From positions 62,001-126,000 of the forward strand of contig NZ_LFVY01000005.1 of the NCBI RefSeq assembly GCF_001050155.1: a stretch of DNA of 64,000 bases. Reading direction: 5' to 3'. A program made the translations under genes and the position numbers. The notes beneath the pieces were generated by a model, which did no database searches, was not told the DNA's origin, and saw nothing but the letters and a program-made list of their open reading frames with translations. Within the stretch, counting starts at the first letter, position 1, and every line of letters starts with the position of its first letter. Source of the DNA: Nitratireductor soli. Lineage in GTDB: Bacteria; Pseudomonadota; Alphaproteobacteria; Rhizobiales; Rhizobiaceae. Positions 41,823 through 50,780 of the stretch are shown here, piece by piece.

Positions 41823-42737
41823 TCATCGTGCCGGAACAAACGGCCGCCCCAGGCAGGCCGGCGTGTTGACCATGGTCAGCCTCCTGTTGCGGGAGATTAG
41901 AACAAGTACGATGATCGTTGCCAGATAGGGCAGCGCGGAAAGAAATTGCGAGGGGATCGAGACGCCGATCACCTGCGCATGCAGTTGGCCGATGGAGACC
42001 GCGCCGAACAGATAGGCGCCGGCCAGCACCCGCCAGGGCCGCCATGACGCGAACACCACCAGAGCCAGCGCGATCCAGCCGCGCCCGGCGGTCATGTTCT
42101 CGATCCATTGCGGCGTGTAGACCAGCGACAGATAGGCGCCGGCAAGCCCGGCGCAGGCGCCGCCGAAGGCGACCGCCGCATAGCGCACGGCAATCACCTT
42201 GATGCCCAGCGCATGGGCCGAATCGTGATTGTCGCCGACCGAGCGCAGCGTCAGGCCGGCCCGCGTGTAGAACAGGAAATAGGCAACGCCCGCGACCAGA
42301 AGCAGCGAGACGTAGAACAACGGATCCTGGGCAAACAGGAACCGGCCAACATAAGGCAGGTCCGACAGGAACGGAATGGCGATGATGCCGAGTTTTTGGC
42401 CGGGCATGCCGATGAACGCCTCGCCGATCATGCCCGAAACGCCGAGGCCGAGCAGGGTCAGCGCCAGGCCGGTCGCCACCTGGTTGGTGACCAGCGTCAG
42501 GGTCAGGAAGCCGAACAGCAGCGAGAAGGCCGCGCCGACAAGGATGGCGGCGAAGACACCGAGCCAGGGCGAGCCGGTGGTGACGGCAACGCCGAATCCG
42601 GTGACCGCGCCCATGACCATCATGCCTTCGACGCCGAGATTGAGAACGCCGGAGCGTTCGACCACCAATTCGCCGATTGCCGCGATCAAAAGCGGCGTGG
42701 CGGCGGTGGCGATGGTGATGAGGACCGATTCAAACAT
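41823..42737 (-). CDS. BMP-type ABC importer permease 2
   Basis: This encodes a 304-aa permease of the BPD_transp_2 (branched-chain/ribose-like) class with eight to ten hydrophobic helices. The N-terminus MFESVLITIATAATPLLIAA and the motif GELVVERSGVLNLGVEGMMV are diagnostic of the nucleoside importer NupQ/YufQ-like subunits. The ATG at 42737 overlaps the preceding permease by 8 bp. The shorter start is preferred to 42779, whose extension is arginine-rich and unlike the family. Confidence 0.92.
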   Translation of the reverse strand: MFESVLITIATAATPLLIAAIGELVVERSGVLNLGVEGMMVMGAVTGFGVAVTTGSPWLGVFAAILVGAAFSLLFGFLTLTLVTNQVATGLALTLLGLGVSGMIGEAFIGMPGQKLGIIAIPFLSDLPYVGRFLFAQDPLFYVSLLLVAGVAYFLFYTRAGLTLRSVGDNHDSAHALGIKVIAVRYAAVAFGGACAGLAGAYLSLVYTPQWIENMTAGRGWIALALVVFASWRPWRVLAGAYLFGAVSIGQLHAQVIGVSIPSQFLSALPYLATIIVLVLISRNRRLTMVNTPACLGRPFVPAR

Positions 42738-43830
42738 TCTGTGCCGCCTCCCCGCGCGCCGTCGGAGCGCGCCCGGCAAGCCGGATGCGGTAGTGGATCA
42801 GCGTGTCGCAGCCAAGGACGAAGAACAGCAGCATGCCCTGGAAGGCGCGCGCCGCCTTGTCTGACAGGCCGATCGATATCTGCGCCGCCTCGCCACCCAG
42901 ATAGGACAGCGCCAGCACGAAACCGGCGGCGACGATGCCGAGCGGGTTGAGGCGGCCGAGGAAGGCGACGATGATGGCGGTGAAGCCATAGCCGGGCGAG
43001 ATCGACGGCTGCAACTGGCCGATGGCGCCGGCGACTTCGGAAATGCCGGCCAGACCCGCCAGGCCGCCTGAGATCAGGAAGGCGATCATCACCATGCGCG
43101 GCGCGCTGAAGCCGGCAAAGCGCCCTGCCCGTGGGCTCTGGCCGAGCACGCGGATCTCAAAACCCGTCAGCGTCTTTCTGAGCACGAACCACAGGACCAG
43201 CGCCGCGACGATGGCGAAGACGATGCCCCAATGGGCGCGGCCGGCCGACGGCATCAGCTCGGGCAGGATGGCGAAGGCATGGAAATCGCGCGTTTCGGGG
43301 AAATTCATGCCGCCGGGGTCGCGCCATGGCCCGCGCACCAGCCAATCGAGAAACAGTTGCGCCACATAGACCAGCATCAGGCTGGTGAGGATCTCATTGG
43401 TGTTGAAGCGCGCCTTGAGAAAGGCGGGCACCGCCGCATAGGCGGCGCCGCCGGCAAAGCCCATCAGCAGCATCAACGGCAGGACCAGCCCGTTCTGGAA
43501 ATCGGGAAAGACGACCGGCAGGATGCCACCGGCGATGGCCCCGGCGATGAATTGCCCTTCCGCGCCGATGTTCCAATTGTTCGACAGGAAGCAGACGGAC
43601 AGGCCGACGGCGATCAGGATCAGCGGCGCCGCCTTGACGGCCAGTTCGTGCAGCGACCAGGTCTCGCGCAGCGGGTCGATGAAATAGTAGTACAGCGCGT
43701 CGAGCGGGTTCTTGCCCAGCACCGAGAACATGATGGCGCCGGCCGCCATGGTCAGCACCAGGGCGATCAGCGGGGAGATGGTGCTGAACAGGGCGGAGCG
43801 CTGCGGGCGCTTGACGAGTTCGAGGCGCAT
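42730..43830 (-). CDS. BMP-type ABC importer permease 1
   Basis: This encodes a 366-aa permease, partner of the previous one. It has ten or so helices and the family segment SNNWNIGAEGQFIAGAIAGG and EILTSLMLVYVAQL. The start at 43830 (MRLELVKRPQ) overlaps the last base of the ATPase stop (TGATG arrangement), implying translational coupling. The longer size relative to permease 2 is normal for the NupP/YufP type. Confidence 0.92.
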   Translation of the reverse strand: MRLELVKRPQRSALFSTISPLIALVLTMAAGAIMFSVLGKNPLDALYYYFIDPLRETWSLHELAVKAAPLILIAVGLSVCFLSNNWNIGAEGQFIAGAIAGGILPVVFPDFQNGLVLPLMLLMGFAGGAAYAAVPAFLKARFNTNEILTSLMLVYVAQLFLDWLVRGPWRDPGGMNFPETRDFHAFAILPELMPSAGRAHWGIVFAIVAALVLWFVLRKTLTGFEIRVLGQSPRAGRFAGFSAPRMVMIAFLISGGLAGLAGISEVAGAIGQLQPSISPGYGFTAIIVAFLGRLNPLGIVAAGFVLALSYLGGEAAQISIGLSDKAARAFQGMLLFFVLGCDTLIHYRIRLAGRAPTARGEAAQNV

Positions 43831-45449
43831 CAAGCGGTCTCCACGGCTTCGCCGACATGATGTTCGGGTGCTGCGCCGCCCATCAGGAGGCCGATTCTCT
43901 CGAAAGTCGCCTCGGCGATCGGCAACGGGGATGACAGGCGGCCGTCATGCATGACGGCGATGGCGTCGGAGATTTCGAACAGCTCGTCGAGATCCTGGCT
44001 GATGACGAGGACGGCGGAGCCTGAGCGCGCCAGGTCGATCAGCGCCTGGCGGATGCGCGCCGCCGCACCTGCATCGACGCCCCAGGTCGGCTGGTTGACG
44101 ATCAGCACGGCAGGCTGGCGGTCGAGTTCGCGGCCGATGATGAATTTCTGCAGATTGCCGCCGGAAAGCGCGGCGGCTTCCGGATTGGCGCCGCTCATGC
44201 GCACGTCCATTGCCGTGACGATGCGCTCGGCGGCAGCGGTCAGCGCGCCGTTGCGCACGGTGCCGAGCGGCCCGAGCAGGGTTTTGCCATCGGTGGCGTG
44301 TCGCGACAGAAGCAGGTTTTCCGACAGGCGCATATAGGGAGCGGCGCCATGGCCGAGGCGTTCCTCGGGCACGAAGGCGGCCCCCAGCAGCCGGCGGCCG
44401 GAGATGGACAGGCGGCCGGCGGCCTTGCCACGGATGCGCACGGCGGCTGCGACGTCCTGCAACGCCTCGCCCGACAGTGCTTCGAACAGCTCGCCCTGGC
44501 CATTGCCGGCGACGCCGGCAATGCCAAGCACGGCGCCGGCGCGCAGCGACAGATTGATGTCGCGCAACGGCACGGCGAAGGGATTGGCTGCGGGGCGGTT
44601 GAGCCCGGTCACTTCGAGCAGCGTCTCATGCGCGCCCGCGCTATCGGCCGGACGCTTGACCGCCTCGACGTCGTTGCCGACCATCATGCGGGCGAGCGAC
44701 GCCGCCGTCTCCTGGCGCGGGTCGCAATGGCCGACCACCTTGCCGTGCCGCAGCACCGTCGCCCGGTCGCACAGGCGCTTCACCTCTTCCAGCCGATGCG
44801 AGATGTAGAGGATCGATTTGCCCTCGTCGCGCAGCGTCTCCAGCGTCTCGAACAGCTTGTCGGCTTCCTGCGGCGTCAGCACGGAGGTCGGCTCGTCGAG
44901 GATGATCAGGTCCGGTTTCTGCAGCAGGCAGCGGATGATTTCGATGCGCTGGCGCTCGCCGACCGAAAGATCGCCGACATGGGCGAAGGGATCGAGCGGC
45001 AGGCCATAGGCTTTCGACAGTTCGCGGGCCCGCTCAGCGATCTGCATGATCGGCGCCTTCTCGTCCAGCGACAGCATGATGTTTTCGGCCGCCGTCAGCG
45101 CCTCGAACAGCGAGAAATGCTGAAACACCATGCCGATGCCGAGCCGTCTCGCAGCACCCGGCGTGGGGATCGAAACGCGCTCGCCTTTCCACTCGATGGT
45201 GCCGGCCGCCGGTTCCAGCGCGCCGAACAGCATCTTGACGAATGTCGATTTGCCGGCGCCGTTTTCGCCGAGCAGCGCGTGAATCTCACCGCGGCCGATC
45301 GACAGGTCGATCCTGTCGCAGGCGGTCAGCGCGCCGAAAATCTTGGTCAGGCCACGCACTTCAAGCAGGCCGCCAGCCTCGCCGTCCCGTTTTGCCTCCA
45401 CCCCGGCTCCCGTTCTTGTCGTTGTTGTGTTTGTTCCCGCGCTGATCAT
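43830..45449 (-). CDS. BMP-type (nucleoside) ABC importer ATPase with two fused domains
   Basis: This encodes a 539-aa double ATPase. Domain 1 has Walker A GENGAGKST near residue 59, signature LSVGERQRIEI and LDEPTSVLTPQEAD. Domain 2 has a degenerate Walker A (GVAGNGQGE), LSGGNLQKFIIGRE and VNQPTWGVDAGAA. One strong and one weak site are usual for this RbsA/YufO-like class. It is the first gene of the importer operon. The first 20 residues (threonine-rich) are variable, so the true start may be slightly internal. Confidence 0.93.
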   Translation of the reverse strand: MISAGTNTTTTRTGAGVEAKRDGEAGGLLEVRGLTKIFGALTACDRIDLSIGRGEIHALLGENGAGKSTFVKMLFGALEPAAGTIEWKGERVSIPTPGAARRLGIGMVFQHFSLFEALTAAENIMLSLDEKAPIMQIAERARELSKAYGLPLDPFAHVGDLSVGERQRIEIIRCLLQKPDLIILDEPTSVLTPQEADKLFETLETLRDEGKSILYISHRLEEVKRLCDRATVLRHGKVVGHCDPRQETAASLARMMVGNDVEAVKRPADSAGAHETLLEVTGLNRPAANPFAVPLRDINLSLRAGAVLGIAGVAGNGQGELFEALSGEALQDVAAAVRIRGKAAGRLSISGRRLLGAAFVPEERLGHGAAPYMRLSENLLLSRHATDGKTLLGPLGTVRNGALTAAAERIVTAMDVRMSGANPEAAALSGGNLQKFIIGRELDRQPAVLIVNQPTWGVDAGAAARIRQALIDLARSGSAVLVISQDLDELFEISDAIAVMHDGRLSSPLPIAEATFERIGLLMGGAAPEHHVGEAVETA

Positions 45450-45560
45450 AGGCGGACAATTTTCCCTGTCATTAGACGTGCTTTGCTTGAAAGAGCTTCA
45501 CCAACAGCAAAAACGTCGATCCAGGCCCGCCTTTCCCCTGGGCACCGATTGGAAAGACCG

Positions 45561-46316
45561 CTACGCGTCTTTCGTCCCTCCGCCGAGATCCGGCAGGAAC
45601 TGCATCACGGCGCCGATGACGAAAAGATAGATGCCGGTCACGCCGATGCCGATGCGCACGATCTGCCCGGCCTCCATGTCCTGCCAGAGCGCGGCGATGC
45701 CGAAGGCGCACCAGGCGAGGAAAATCGTCAGATTGACCGGGCGCAGGCGCCGCACGCGCACGGGGTGCAGGAAATATACCGGCATGAAGGTCAGCAGAGC
45801 CGAGATGATGACCGCGGCGAAGGAGATGTATTCGCCCGGCTGGGTGACGAACAGGGTGAAGACCACCATGTTCCAGACCACCGGAAAGCCCTTGAAGAAG
45901 TTTTCGCGCGTCTTCATGCCGGTGTCGGCATAATAGATGGCGCTGGTGACGACGATGATCGCCGCCGACAGGAAGGACAGGCCGGCGCCCATGAAGCCGC
46001 TCTGGTAGAGCGCGAAAGCCGGGATCAGCACATAGGTCACATAGTCGATGATGTTGTCGAGCATGTCGCCCGACCAGGTCGGCAGGACGTGTTTCACATC
46101 GAGCTTGCGGGCGATGGGCCCGTCGATGCCGTCGACGAACAAGGCCAGCCCCAGCCACCAGAACATGGCCGTCCAGCGCTCCTCGCTGGCGGCGACCAGC
46201 GACAGGAAGGCCAGAAACGAGCCGGACGCCGTCAACAGGTGGACGGAGAACGCCCGGGCTTGCGGCGCGGTGACCTTTTTCTTGATCACGGGTTTCCTGA
46301 TGACGGGCCTTTTCAT
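45561..46316 (-). CDS. pcs: Phosphatidylcholine synthase
   Basis: This encodes a 251-aa integral membrane enzyme that condenses choline with CDP-diacylglycerol to phosphatidylcholine, a pathway characteristic of Rhizobiales and other host-associated bacteria. The CDP-alcohol phosphotransferase motif is complete: D62-x2-D65-G66-x2-A69-R70-x12-G83-x3-D87-x3-D91. About eight hydrophobic helices follow. The extended arginine/lysine-rich N-terminus (MKRPVIRKPVIKKK) is cytoplasmic. It lies 9 bp before the DUF1326 stop in the same direction, so it may share a transcript with the two genes upstream. Confidence 0.94.
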   Translation of the reverse strand: MKRPVIRKPVIKKKVTAPQARAFSVHLLTASGSFLAFLSLVAASEERWTAMFWWLGLALFVDGIDGPIARKLDVKHVLPTWSGDMLDNIIDYVTYVLIPAFALYQSGFMGAGLSFLSAAIIVVTSAIYYADTGMKTRENFFKGFPVVWNMVVFTLFVTQPGEYISFAAVIISALLTFMPVYFLHPVRVRRLRPVNLTIFLAWCAFGIAALWQDMEAGQIVRIGIGVTGIYLFVIGAVMQFLPDLGGGTKDA

Positions 46317-46325
46317 GACGGGTGC

Positions 46326-46940
46326 CTACGGTCCGCGCCAGTCGAGCGGGCAGATTTCCGCCGAGCGGCCGGCGAAGTTCCAGTTGCGGCCAAAGGCGCG
46401 CATGCGGCTTTTCTCCGAGCGGGCGACGGTGATTTCCGGCGCGATCCAGTATTGCGAGTTGGAGATCACCGTGTCGCCGTCGCCATCCTTGCCGGCGATC
46501 GGCGTGATGGCGCCGTCGATGATCTTCGGAATCTGGAAGATGCGCGTCTTGCCGTCGGTCTCGTAGCTGACCGGCGCGCGCTCAATGCCGAGAAACTGGC
46601 CGACCAGGATCGACAGAAGCGCCGTCGTGCCGCCGGCCTTGCCGGAAAAGATCTTGCCGATGGCCTTTTCCGCGTAGATCGAGGCGCGTTCGTCGAGAAA
46701 CAGGCCGGCGGTCCAGTTGCCGCGGCTCATATAGCCGGGGATCTCCATGATCAGGCCGAGATTGAGCCCGGACAGGTCGGTCTCGCCATAATGGCCTTTG
46801 TCGATGCGGAAACCGGCCCAGGTCTGGCAATAGCCTTCCGTTGGCGGATGATTGCCGAGCGACAGCACGCATGGACAGAATACCGTGCAATTGCACGACA
46901 GCACCAGCTCGCCCTTCAGCGCCCAGTCCTTTTTTGCCAT
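46326..46940 (-). CDS. DUF1326 domain-containing protein
   Basis: This encodes 204 aa. The N-terminal cysteine cluster LVLSCNCTVFCPCVLSLG suggests metal (for example copper or iron) binding. The remainder follows the family pattern, with a GYCQTWAGFRIDKGHYGETD block and a C-terminal WNFAGRSAEICPLDW. The function of DUF1326 is unknown, but it is almost always encoded next to DUF2182, as here (16 bp downstream of it). No signal peptide is visible. Confidence 0.88.
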   Translation of the reverse strand: MAKKDWALKGELVLSCNCTVFCPCVLSLGNHPPTEGYCQTWAGFRIDKGHYGETDLSGLNLGLIMEIPGYMSRGNWTAGLFLDERASIYAEKAIGKIFSGKAGGTTALLSILVGQFLGIERAPVSYETDGKTRIFQIPKIIDGAITPIAGKDGDGDTVISNSQYWIAPEITVARSEKSRMRAFGRNWNFAGRSAEICPLDWRGP

Positions 46941-46956
46941 TCGAGACCCCTCTCCT

Positions 46957-47847
46957 TCACAGCGAGATTACAAGAAGCGCGAGCGCCCACACAAGCAGCA
47001 GGCCTCCGGAAAGCCGTGTGATAATCCGGTTACGACCATGTTTCTCGATGATGACGAAAACGCCGAGAAGCGCCATCCAGAAAATATTCATCGTGCCAAC
47101 GGCGAGCATGACAAGCATCAGCGCCCAGCAGCACCCCAGACACCATAGGCCCTGTTCCACGCCGAGGCGAAAGATCGCCGACGGACGCGTGCTCCAGCGG
47201 CCGAACAATGTGGCGAAGGGATTGCGGCATTTGACCAGGCAGGCCTCCTTCAGGCCGCTGAACTGGTAGGCGCCGGCAATTGCCAGGACGGCAGCCCCGG
47301 CAATGCCGCCGAGCGGCGTCAGGAGCAGCGCACCCGGCCGCCACAAGCCGATGGCGGTGATCAGCGCGGCAAAGCCCAGCGCGGCGCCCAGCCAGACCGC
47401 TCCATAGCCGGCGACCAGAACAAGCGGATGGACCGCTTTCTCGCCCTTGGTCGCCGCGGTGTCGGCGATCTCGCAATAGGTGCGGATCATCGGCGCTGCC
47501 GAGGGCAGCATCATGGCGAGCGCCATCAGGAACCACATCGTCGCCAGGACGGCGAAGCGGACGGGCCCCGCCGCCTCGCCGGCCGGCGCGAGGCACAGAG
47601 CCAGCAGTGTTTCGACCAGCCGGGGCAATGGCAGGTCGGGCAGTGCGGCCAGCAAGCCGCCGCCCGGCCCTGCCGCCTGGAGATCGACGGCGGCAAGACG
47701 CAGCGCCATCGCCACAAGGGCCGCCCACGCCAGCAGGAAGGCGAGGAAGAGCGCGATCAGCGACAGCGGGTAGGCTTTCAGCGCGACGCCATGGGTAATG
47801 CGCGCGCCGGCGTCCAGATTGGGCAGGTCGTTGTTGCGCATGCTCAT
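46957..47847 (-). CDS. DUF2182 domain-containing integral membrane protein
   Basis: This encodes about 296 aa with six to seven membrane helices and the family motifs MWFLMALAMMLPSAAPMIRT, KEACLVKCRNPF and GLWCLGCCWALMLVML. The cysteine/methionine-rich helices suggest binding of a soft metal (COG5486 is described as metal-binding). The start is uncertain between 47847 (MSMRNNDLPN) and an ATG at 47892 that lacks a ribosome site. It is paired with DUF1326 downstream. Confidence 0.87.
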   Translation of the reverse strand: MSMRNNDLPNLDAGARITHGVALKAYPLSLIALFLAFLLAWAALVAMALRLAAVDLQAAGPGGGLLAALPDLPLPRLVETLLALCLAPAGEAAGPVRFAVLATMWFLMALAMMLPSAAPMIRTYCEIADTAATKGEKAVHPLVLVAGYGAVWLGAALGFAALITAIGLWRPGALLLTPLGGIAGAAVLAIAGAYQFSGLKEACLVKCRNPFATLFGRWSTRPSAIFRLGVEQGLWCLGCCWALMLVMLAVGTMNIFWMALLGVFVIIEKHGRNRIITRLSGGLLLVWALALLVISL

Positions 47848-48007
47848 TCCGGCGCCCTTTTCTTCATCGATGGCGAGCCTTTGGACGATCATCGGGCGGC
47901 TGGGTGATTTCGCCGCGTTGATCCTCGTGCTACCTCAGCCCATCATGGCGAACGAGCCGAATGGACATTTCGATTTGACCGCCACCATAAAGGCACGAAC
48001 TGTCCTG

Positions 48008-48031
48008 AGCGATAGCGATAGCGATAGCGAT
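48008..48031. repeat. Hexanucleotide tandem repeat (AGCGAT)4
   Basis: Four perfect AGCGAT units lie 35-58 bp upstream of the UbiH-like start, and two more (AGCGATAGCGAT) occur just inside the gene, encoding SDSDA. Expansion or contraction by slipped pairing would change promoter spacing but, being six bases, not the reading frame. Confidence 0.75.
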
Positions 48032-48065
48032 TGGCGAAATGATGCGTGAAGCAAACGGGAAGATC

Positions 48066-49286
48066 ATGAGCGATAGCGATGCGAAGATCCTGGTTGCCGG
48101 GACCGGTCCCGCCGGCCTGATCGCCGCGCTGGCGCTGGCGCATCGCGGGCACAAGGTCGTGCTGGCGGGGCCGGTTCCGGCGGGACGCGACCGGCGCACC
48201 GTGGCGCTGATGCGTCCGGCGCTCGATTTCCTGGCGCCGCTCGGCTTTCTCGACAAACTCACCGGCGAAAGCGCACCGCTGCGCGCCATGCGGCTGGTGG
48301 ATGCGACGGACCGGCTGATCCGCAGCCCGACGGTCACCTTCCATGCCGGCGAGATCGGCCAGGAGTATTTTGGCCTCAACATTCCCAACACGCGCCTGAC
48401 CGAGGAGCTTGCCGGCGCCGTGCGTGGTACGGCGGAGATCGACTGGCGCGAAAGCCTGGTCCAGTCATGGACCTGCGCGCCGGACAGGATTTTGGCGCAG
48501 CTTGCCAACGGCGAGACCATCGAGGCGTTGCTGGCGGTGGCCGCCGACGGCCGCCAATCGCCGGCGCGCGAGGCGGCCGGCATCGCCGCGCGCACACGCG
48601 CCCTGCCGCAGGCGGCGCTGGTGCTGAATTTCAGCCACACGCGCGAGCACGGCTTCGTCTCGACCGAGTTCCACACCGAGACCGGCCCCTGCACCCAGGT
48701 CCCCCTGCCCGGCCTGCGCTCCAGCCTGGTCTGGGTCGTGCGCCCCGACGAGGCCGATCTGCTGGCGGCACTCGACGATGCCGCCTTGTCGGTGCGTGTC
48801 GAGGAGCGGCTTTCCTCCTTGCTCGGCCGCGTCACGGTGGAGCCCGGCCGGCAGGTGTTCCCGCTCAGCGCGCTGATGCCGGCGCGCTTCGGCCGGAACC
48901 GCGTCGCGCTGATCGGCGAGGCAGCGCATGTGTTTCCGCCGATTTCGGCCCAGGGCCTCAATCTCGGTGTGCGCGACGTGGAAGACCTGGTCGCGATTGC
49001 CGACGCGCATTCCGAGGATCCCGGCAGCGCCGCGGCCCTTGCCCGTTACGACGCCAAGCGCCGCCCCGACATTCTGGCACGCAGCGGCTCGGTCAATCTG
49101 TTGAATGCGTCGCTCCTGTCGGGTCTGTTGCCGGCGCAGATCGCGCGCAGCGCCGGGCTCGGCATCATCGGCGGCTTCGCGCCGCTGCGCGCCTTCTTCA
49201 TGCGTGAGGGCATGCGTCCGGGCAGCGGCTTTTCGGCGCTGTTTTCGCTCAGGGGAAAAGATCGGGCGGCAAAATCCCATTGGTGA
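48066..49286 (+). CDS. UbiH/UbiF-family FAD-dependent monooxygenase
   Basis: This encodes a 406-aa flavoprotein hydroxylase. It has the dinucleotide-binding motif GTGPAGL at residues 12-18, a DR/NTRL region, and the second FAD motif RVALIGEAAHVFPPISAQGL followed by NLGVRDVEDL, which defines the UbiH/COQ6 group acting on ubiquinone precursors. It is probably a ubiquinone-biosynthesis hydroxylase or relative, membrane-associated. The start at 48066 has GGGAAG upstream; a 9-codon extension from 48039 is possible. Its last 38 bp overlap the convergent AEC transporter gene. Confidence 0.9.
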   Translation: MSDSDAKILVAGTGPAGLIAALALAHRGHKVVLAGPVPAGRDRRTVALMRPALDFLAPLGFLDKLTGESAPLRAMRLVDATDRLIRSPTVTFHAGEIGQEYFGLNIPNTRLTEELAGAVRGTAEIDWRESLVQSWTCAPDRILAQLANGETIEALLAVAADGRQSPAREAAGIAARTRALPQAALVLNFSHTREHGFVSTEFHTETGPCTQVPLPGLRSSLVWVVRPDEADLLAALDDAALSVRVEERLSSLLGRVTVEPGRQVFPLSALMPARFGRNRVALIGEAAHVFPPISAQGLNLGVRDVEDLVAIADAHSEDPGSAAALARYDAKRRPDILARSGSVNLLNASLLSGLLPAQIARSAGLGIIGGFAPLRAFFMREGMRPGSGFSALFSLRGKDRAAKSHW

Positions 49287-50211
49287 TCGCATAAAGCAGC
49301 GCGGTGACTGTCGCCACCGAAAGCACGGTGGTGATCAGAACGCTGGCCGAGGCCCGTTCCATCCACACGCCATATTGCTGGCTGATGACGAAGACATTCG
49401 TGGCCGTCGGCAGCGACGCCAGAAGCACGGCGGAAAACACCCAGCTTTCCGAGAAATTGCCGACCCAGCTCAAGATGACATAGCAAAGCGCCGGGTGGAC
49501 GATGAGTTTCAGCACGGCGATGGCGCCCAGCTCATGGGGTACGCGCTTGAGCGGCCGCAGCGCCAGGCTGACGCCCATGGCGAACAGCGCGCAAGGGGCT
49601 GCTGCCGACGACAGATAGGCGAGCAGCCGCTCGATCGGCACGGGCGGCGTGACATGCAGCGCTGCTGCCGCGACCCCGGCCGCCGTCGCCAGGATGAAGG
49701 GATGCAGGGCGATCTTGCGCGTCACGTCGAGCGCCAGTTGCCCCGGCCCTTGCCGGTTGCCGCCCGACAGCGCCATCATCATCGGCGTGACGGCGAAATG
49801 CACGATATTCTCGAAGCAGAAGATCAGCGCGACCGGCACCGCCGCTTCCTCGCCGAAGGCGAGCAGCGCCAGGCCGGGGCCCATATAGCCGATATTGCCA
49901 TAGGACGCCGACAGCCCTTTGATCGTGCTCTCGGCGATGCCGCTGCGGCTGATCAGGAGCGAGGCGACGAACATGATGGTGAAGACGATATAGGTCGCGG
50001 CGACCGCGCCGAAAATATAGCTCCATTCCGTCAGCCGCTCGATCGGCGTCTTGGCCAGGAGCTGGAAGAACAGCGCCGGCAGCGCGACATAGATGACGAA
50101 GGTGTTCATCCAGCCGAGCGCCTCGACCGGCTGCGGCTTCAGGCGGGCGAGCGCATAGCCGATGAAGATCAGGCCGAAAAACGGCAGAACAAGCCCCGTG
50201 ACACCCGTCAT
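49249..50211 (-). CDS. AEC (auxin efflux carrier) family transporter
   Basis: This encodes a 320-aa membrane protein with ten helices in the 5+5 inverted arrangement of AEC carriers. Characteristic polar breaks include the ASYGNIGYMGPGLALLAFGE segment and the matching ASLPTATNVFVISQQYG in the second half. Bacterial members move dicarboxylates such as malate, or are orphans. The start at 50211 (MTGVTGLVLPFFG) is preferred because the upstream extension is polar and rich in Arg. Its 3' end runs 38 bp into the convergent UbiH-like gene. Confidence 0.9.
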   Translation of the reverse strand: MTGVTGLVLPFFGLIFIGYALARLKPQPVEALGWMNTFVIYVALPALFFQLLAKTPIERLTEWSYIFGAVAATYIVFTIMFVASLLISRSGIAESTIKGLSASYGNIGYMGPGLALLAFGEEAAVPVALIFCFENIVHFAVTPMMMALSGGNRQGPGQLALDVTRKIALHPFILATAAGVAAAALHVTPPVPIERLLAYLSSAAAPCALFAMGVSLALRPLKRVPHELGAIAVLKLIVHPALCYVILSWVGNFSESWVFSAVLLASLPTATNVFVISQQYGVWMERASASVLITTVLSVATVTALLYAITNGILPPDLFP

Positions 50212-50378
50212 CCACCACCCTCGCCCCTGAGCATTCGTCCGTCCGCACCGGCGTGCGGCCTGTTTCCGCATTTCAAGTTCCGGCCCCCGCGCTAGCCCGT
50301 GCGGGCCTTGCGCGTCAAGCTTGCGGGATTGAATTGTCCGGCTAGCTGCGCCACATAGGGGGCAGAGGTAGACAAAAT

Positions 50379-50711
50379 ATGCAAACCATAGGAACCGCCA
50401 AATTCCGTATCGGCCAGGTCGTTCGTCACCGGCTGTTCGATTTTCGCGGCGTGATCTTCGACGTCGATCCGGAATTCAACAACACCGAGGCCTGGTATCA
50501 GGCGATCCCGGCCGAGATGCGGCCGCGCAAGGATCAGCCTTTCTATCACCTGCTGGCTGAAAACGAGGAGACGGAGTACGTCGCCTACGTCTCGGAGCAA
50601 AATCTTTTGGTGGACGACACCGGCGTGCCGGTGCGTCATCCGCAACTATCGGAATTCTTCGTCGAGACCGCTGACGGCCACTACGCGCCGCGTGAGCGAA
50701 TTCATCACTGA
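50379..50711 (+). CDS. hspQ: Heat shock protein HspQ
   Basis: This encodes a 110-aa small protein that in E. coli binds hemimethylated DNA and acts as a specificity factor of Lon. The family sequence is clear: AKFRIGQVVRHRLFDFRGVI, FDVDPEFNN, TEAWYQAIP and a PFYHLLAENEE segment. It is preceded by AGGTAGAC and followed 20 bp later by an intrinsic terminator, so it is a single-gene unit. Length is normal. Confidence 0.94.
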   Translation: MQTIGTAKFRIGQVVRHRLFDFRGVIFDVDPEFNNTEAWYQAIPAEMRPRKDQPFYHLLAENEETEYVAYVSEQNLLVDDTGVPVRHPQLSEFFVETADGHYAPRERIHH

Positions 50712-50732
50712 TCATAGCGATTTCATAAACGA

Positions 50733-50756
50733 AAACAGGGCCTTGCGGCCCTGTTT
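50733..50756. terminator. Bidirectional intrinsic terminator between hspQ and the IalB-like gene
   Basis: AAACAGGGCC-TTGC-GGCCCTGTTT followed by TTAA, with AAAA on the other side. It serves both convergent genes. Confidence 0.88.
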
Positions 50757-50780
50757 TTAATTCCAGCCTGAGCGAAGAGC

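Noticed and set aside
44298-47021. 907-codon plus-strand open frame antisense to the BMP ATPase, pcs and DUF1326 genes
   Set aside because: It spans three well-supported minus-strand genes, is rich in Arg/Gly/Ala/Gln and shows no family motif. Long antisense frames are expected in GC-rich DNA.
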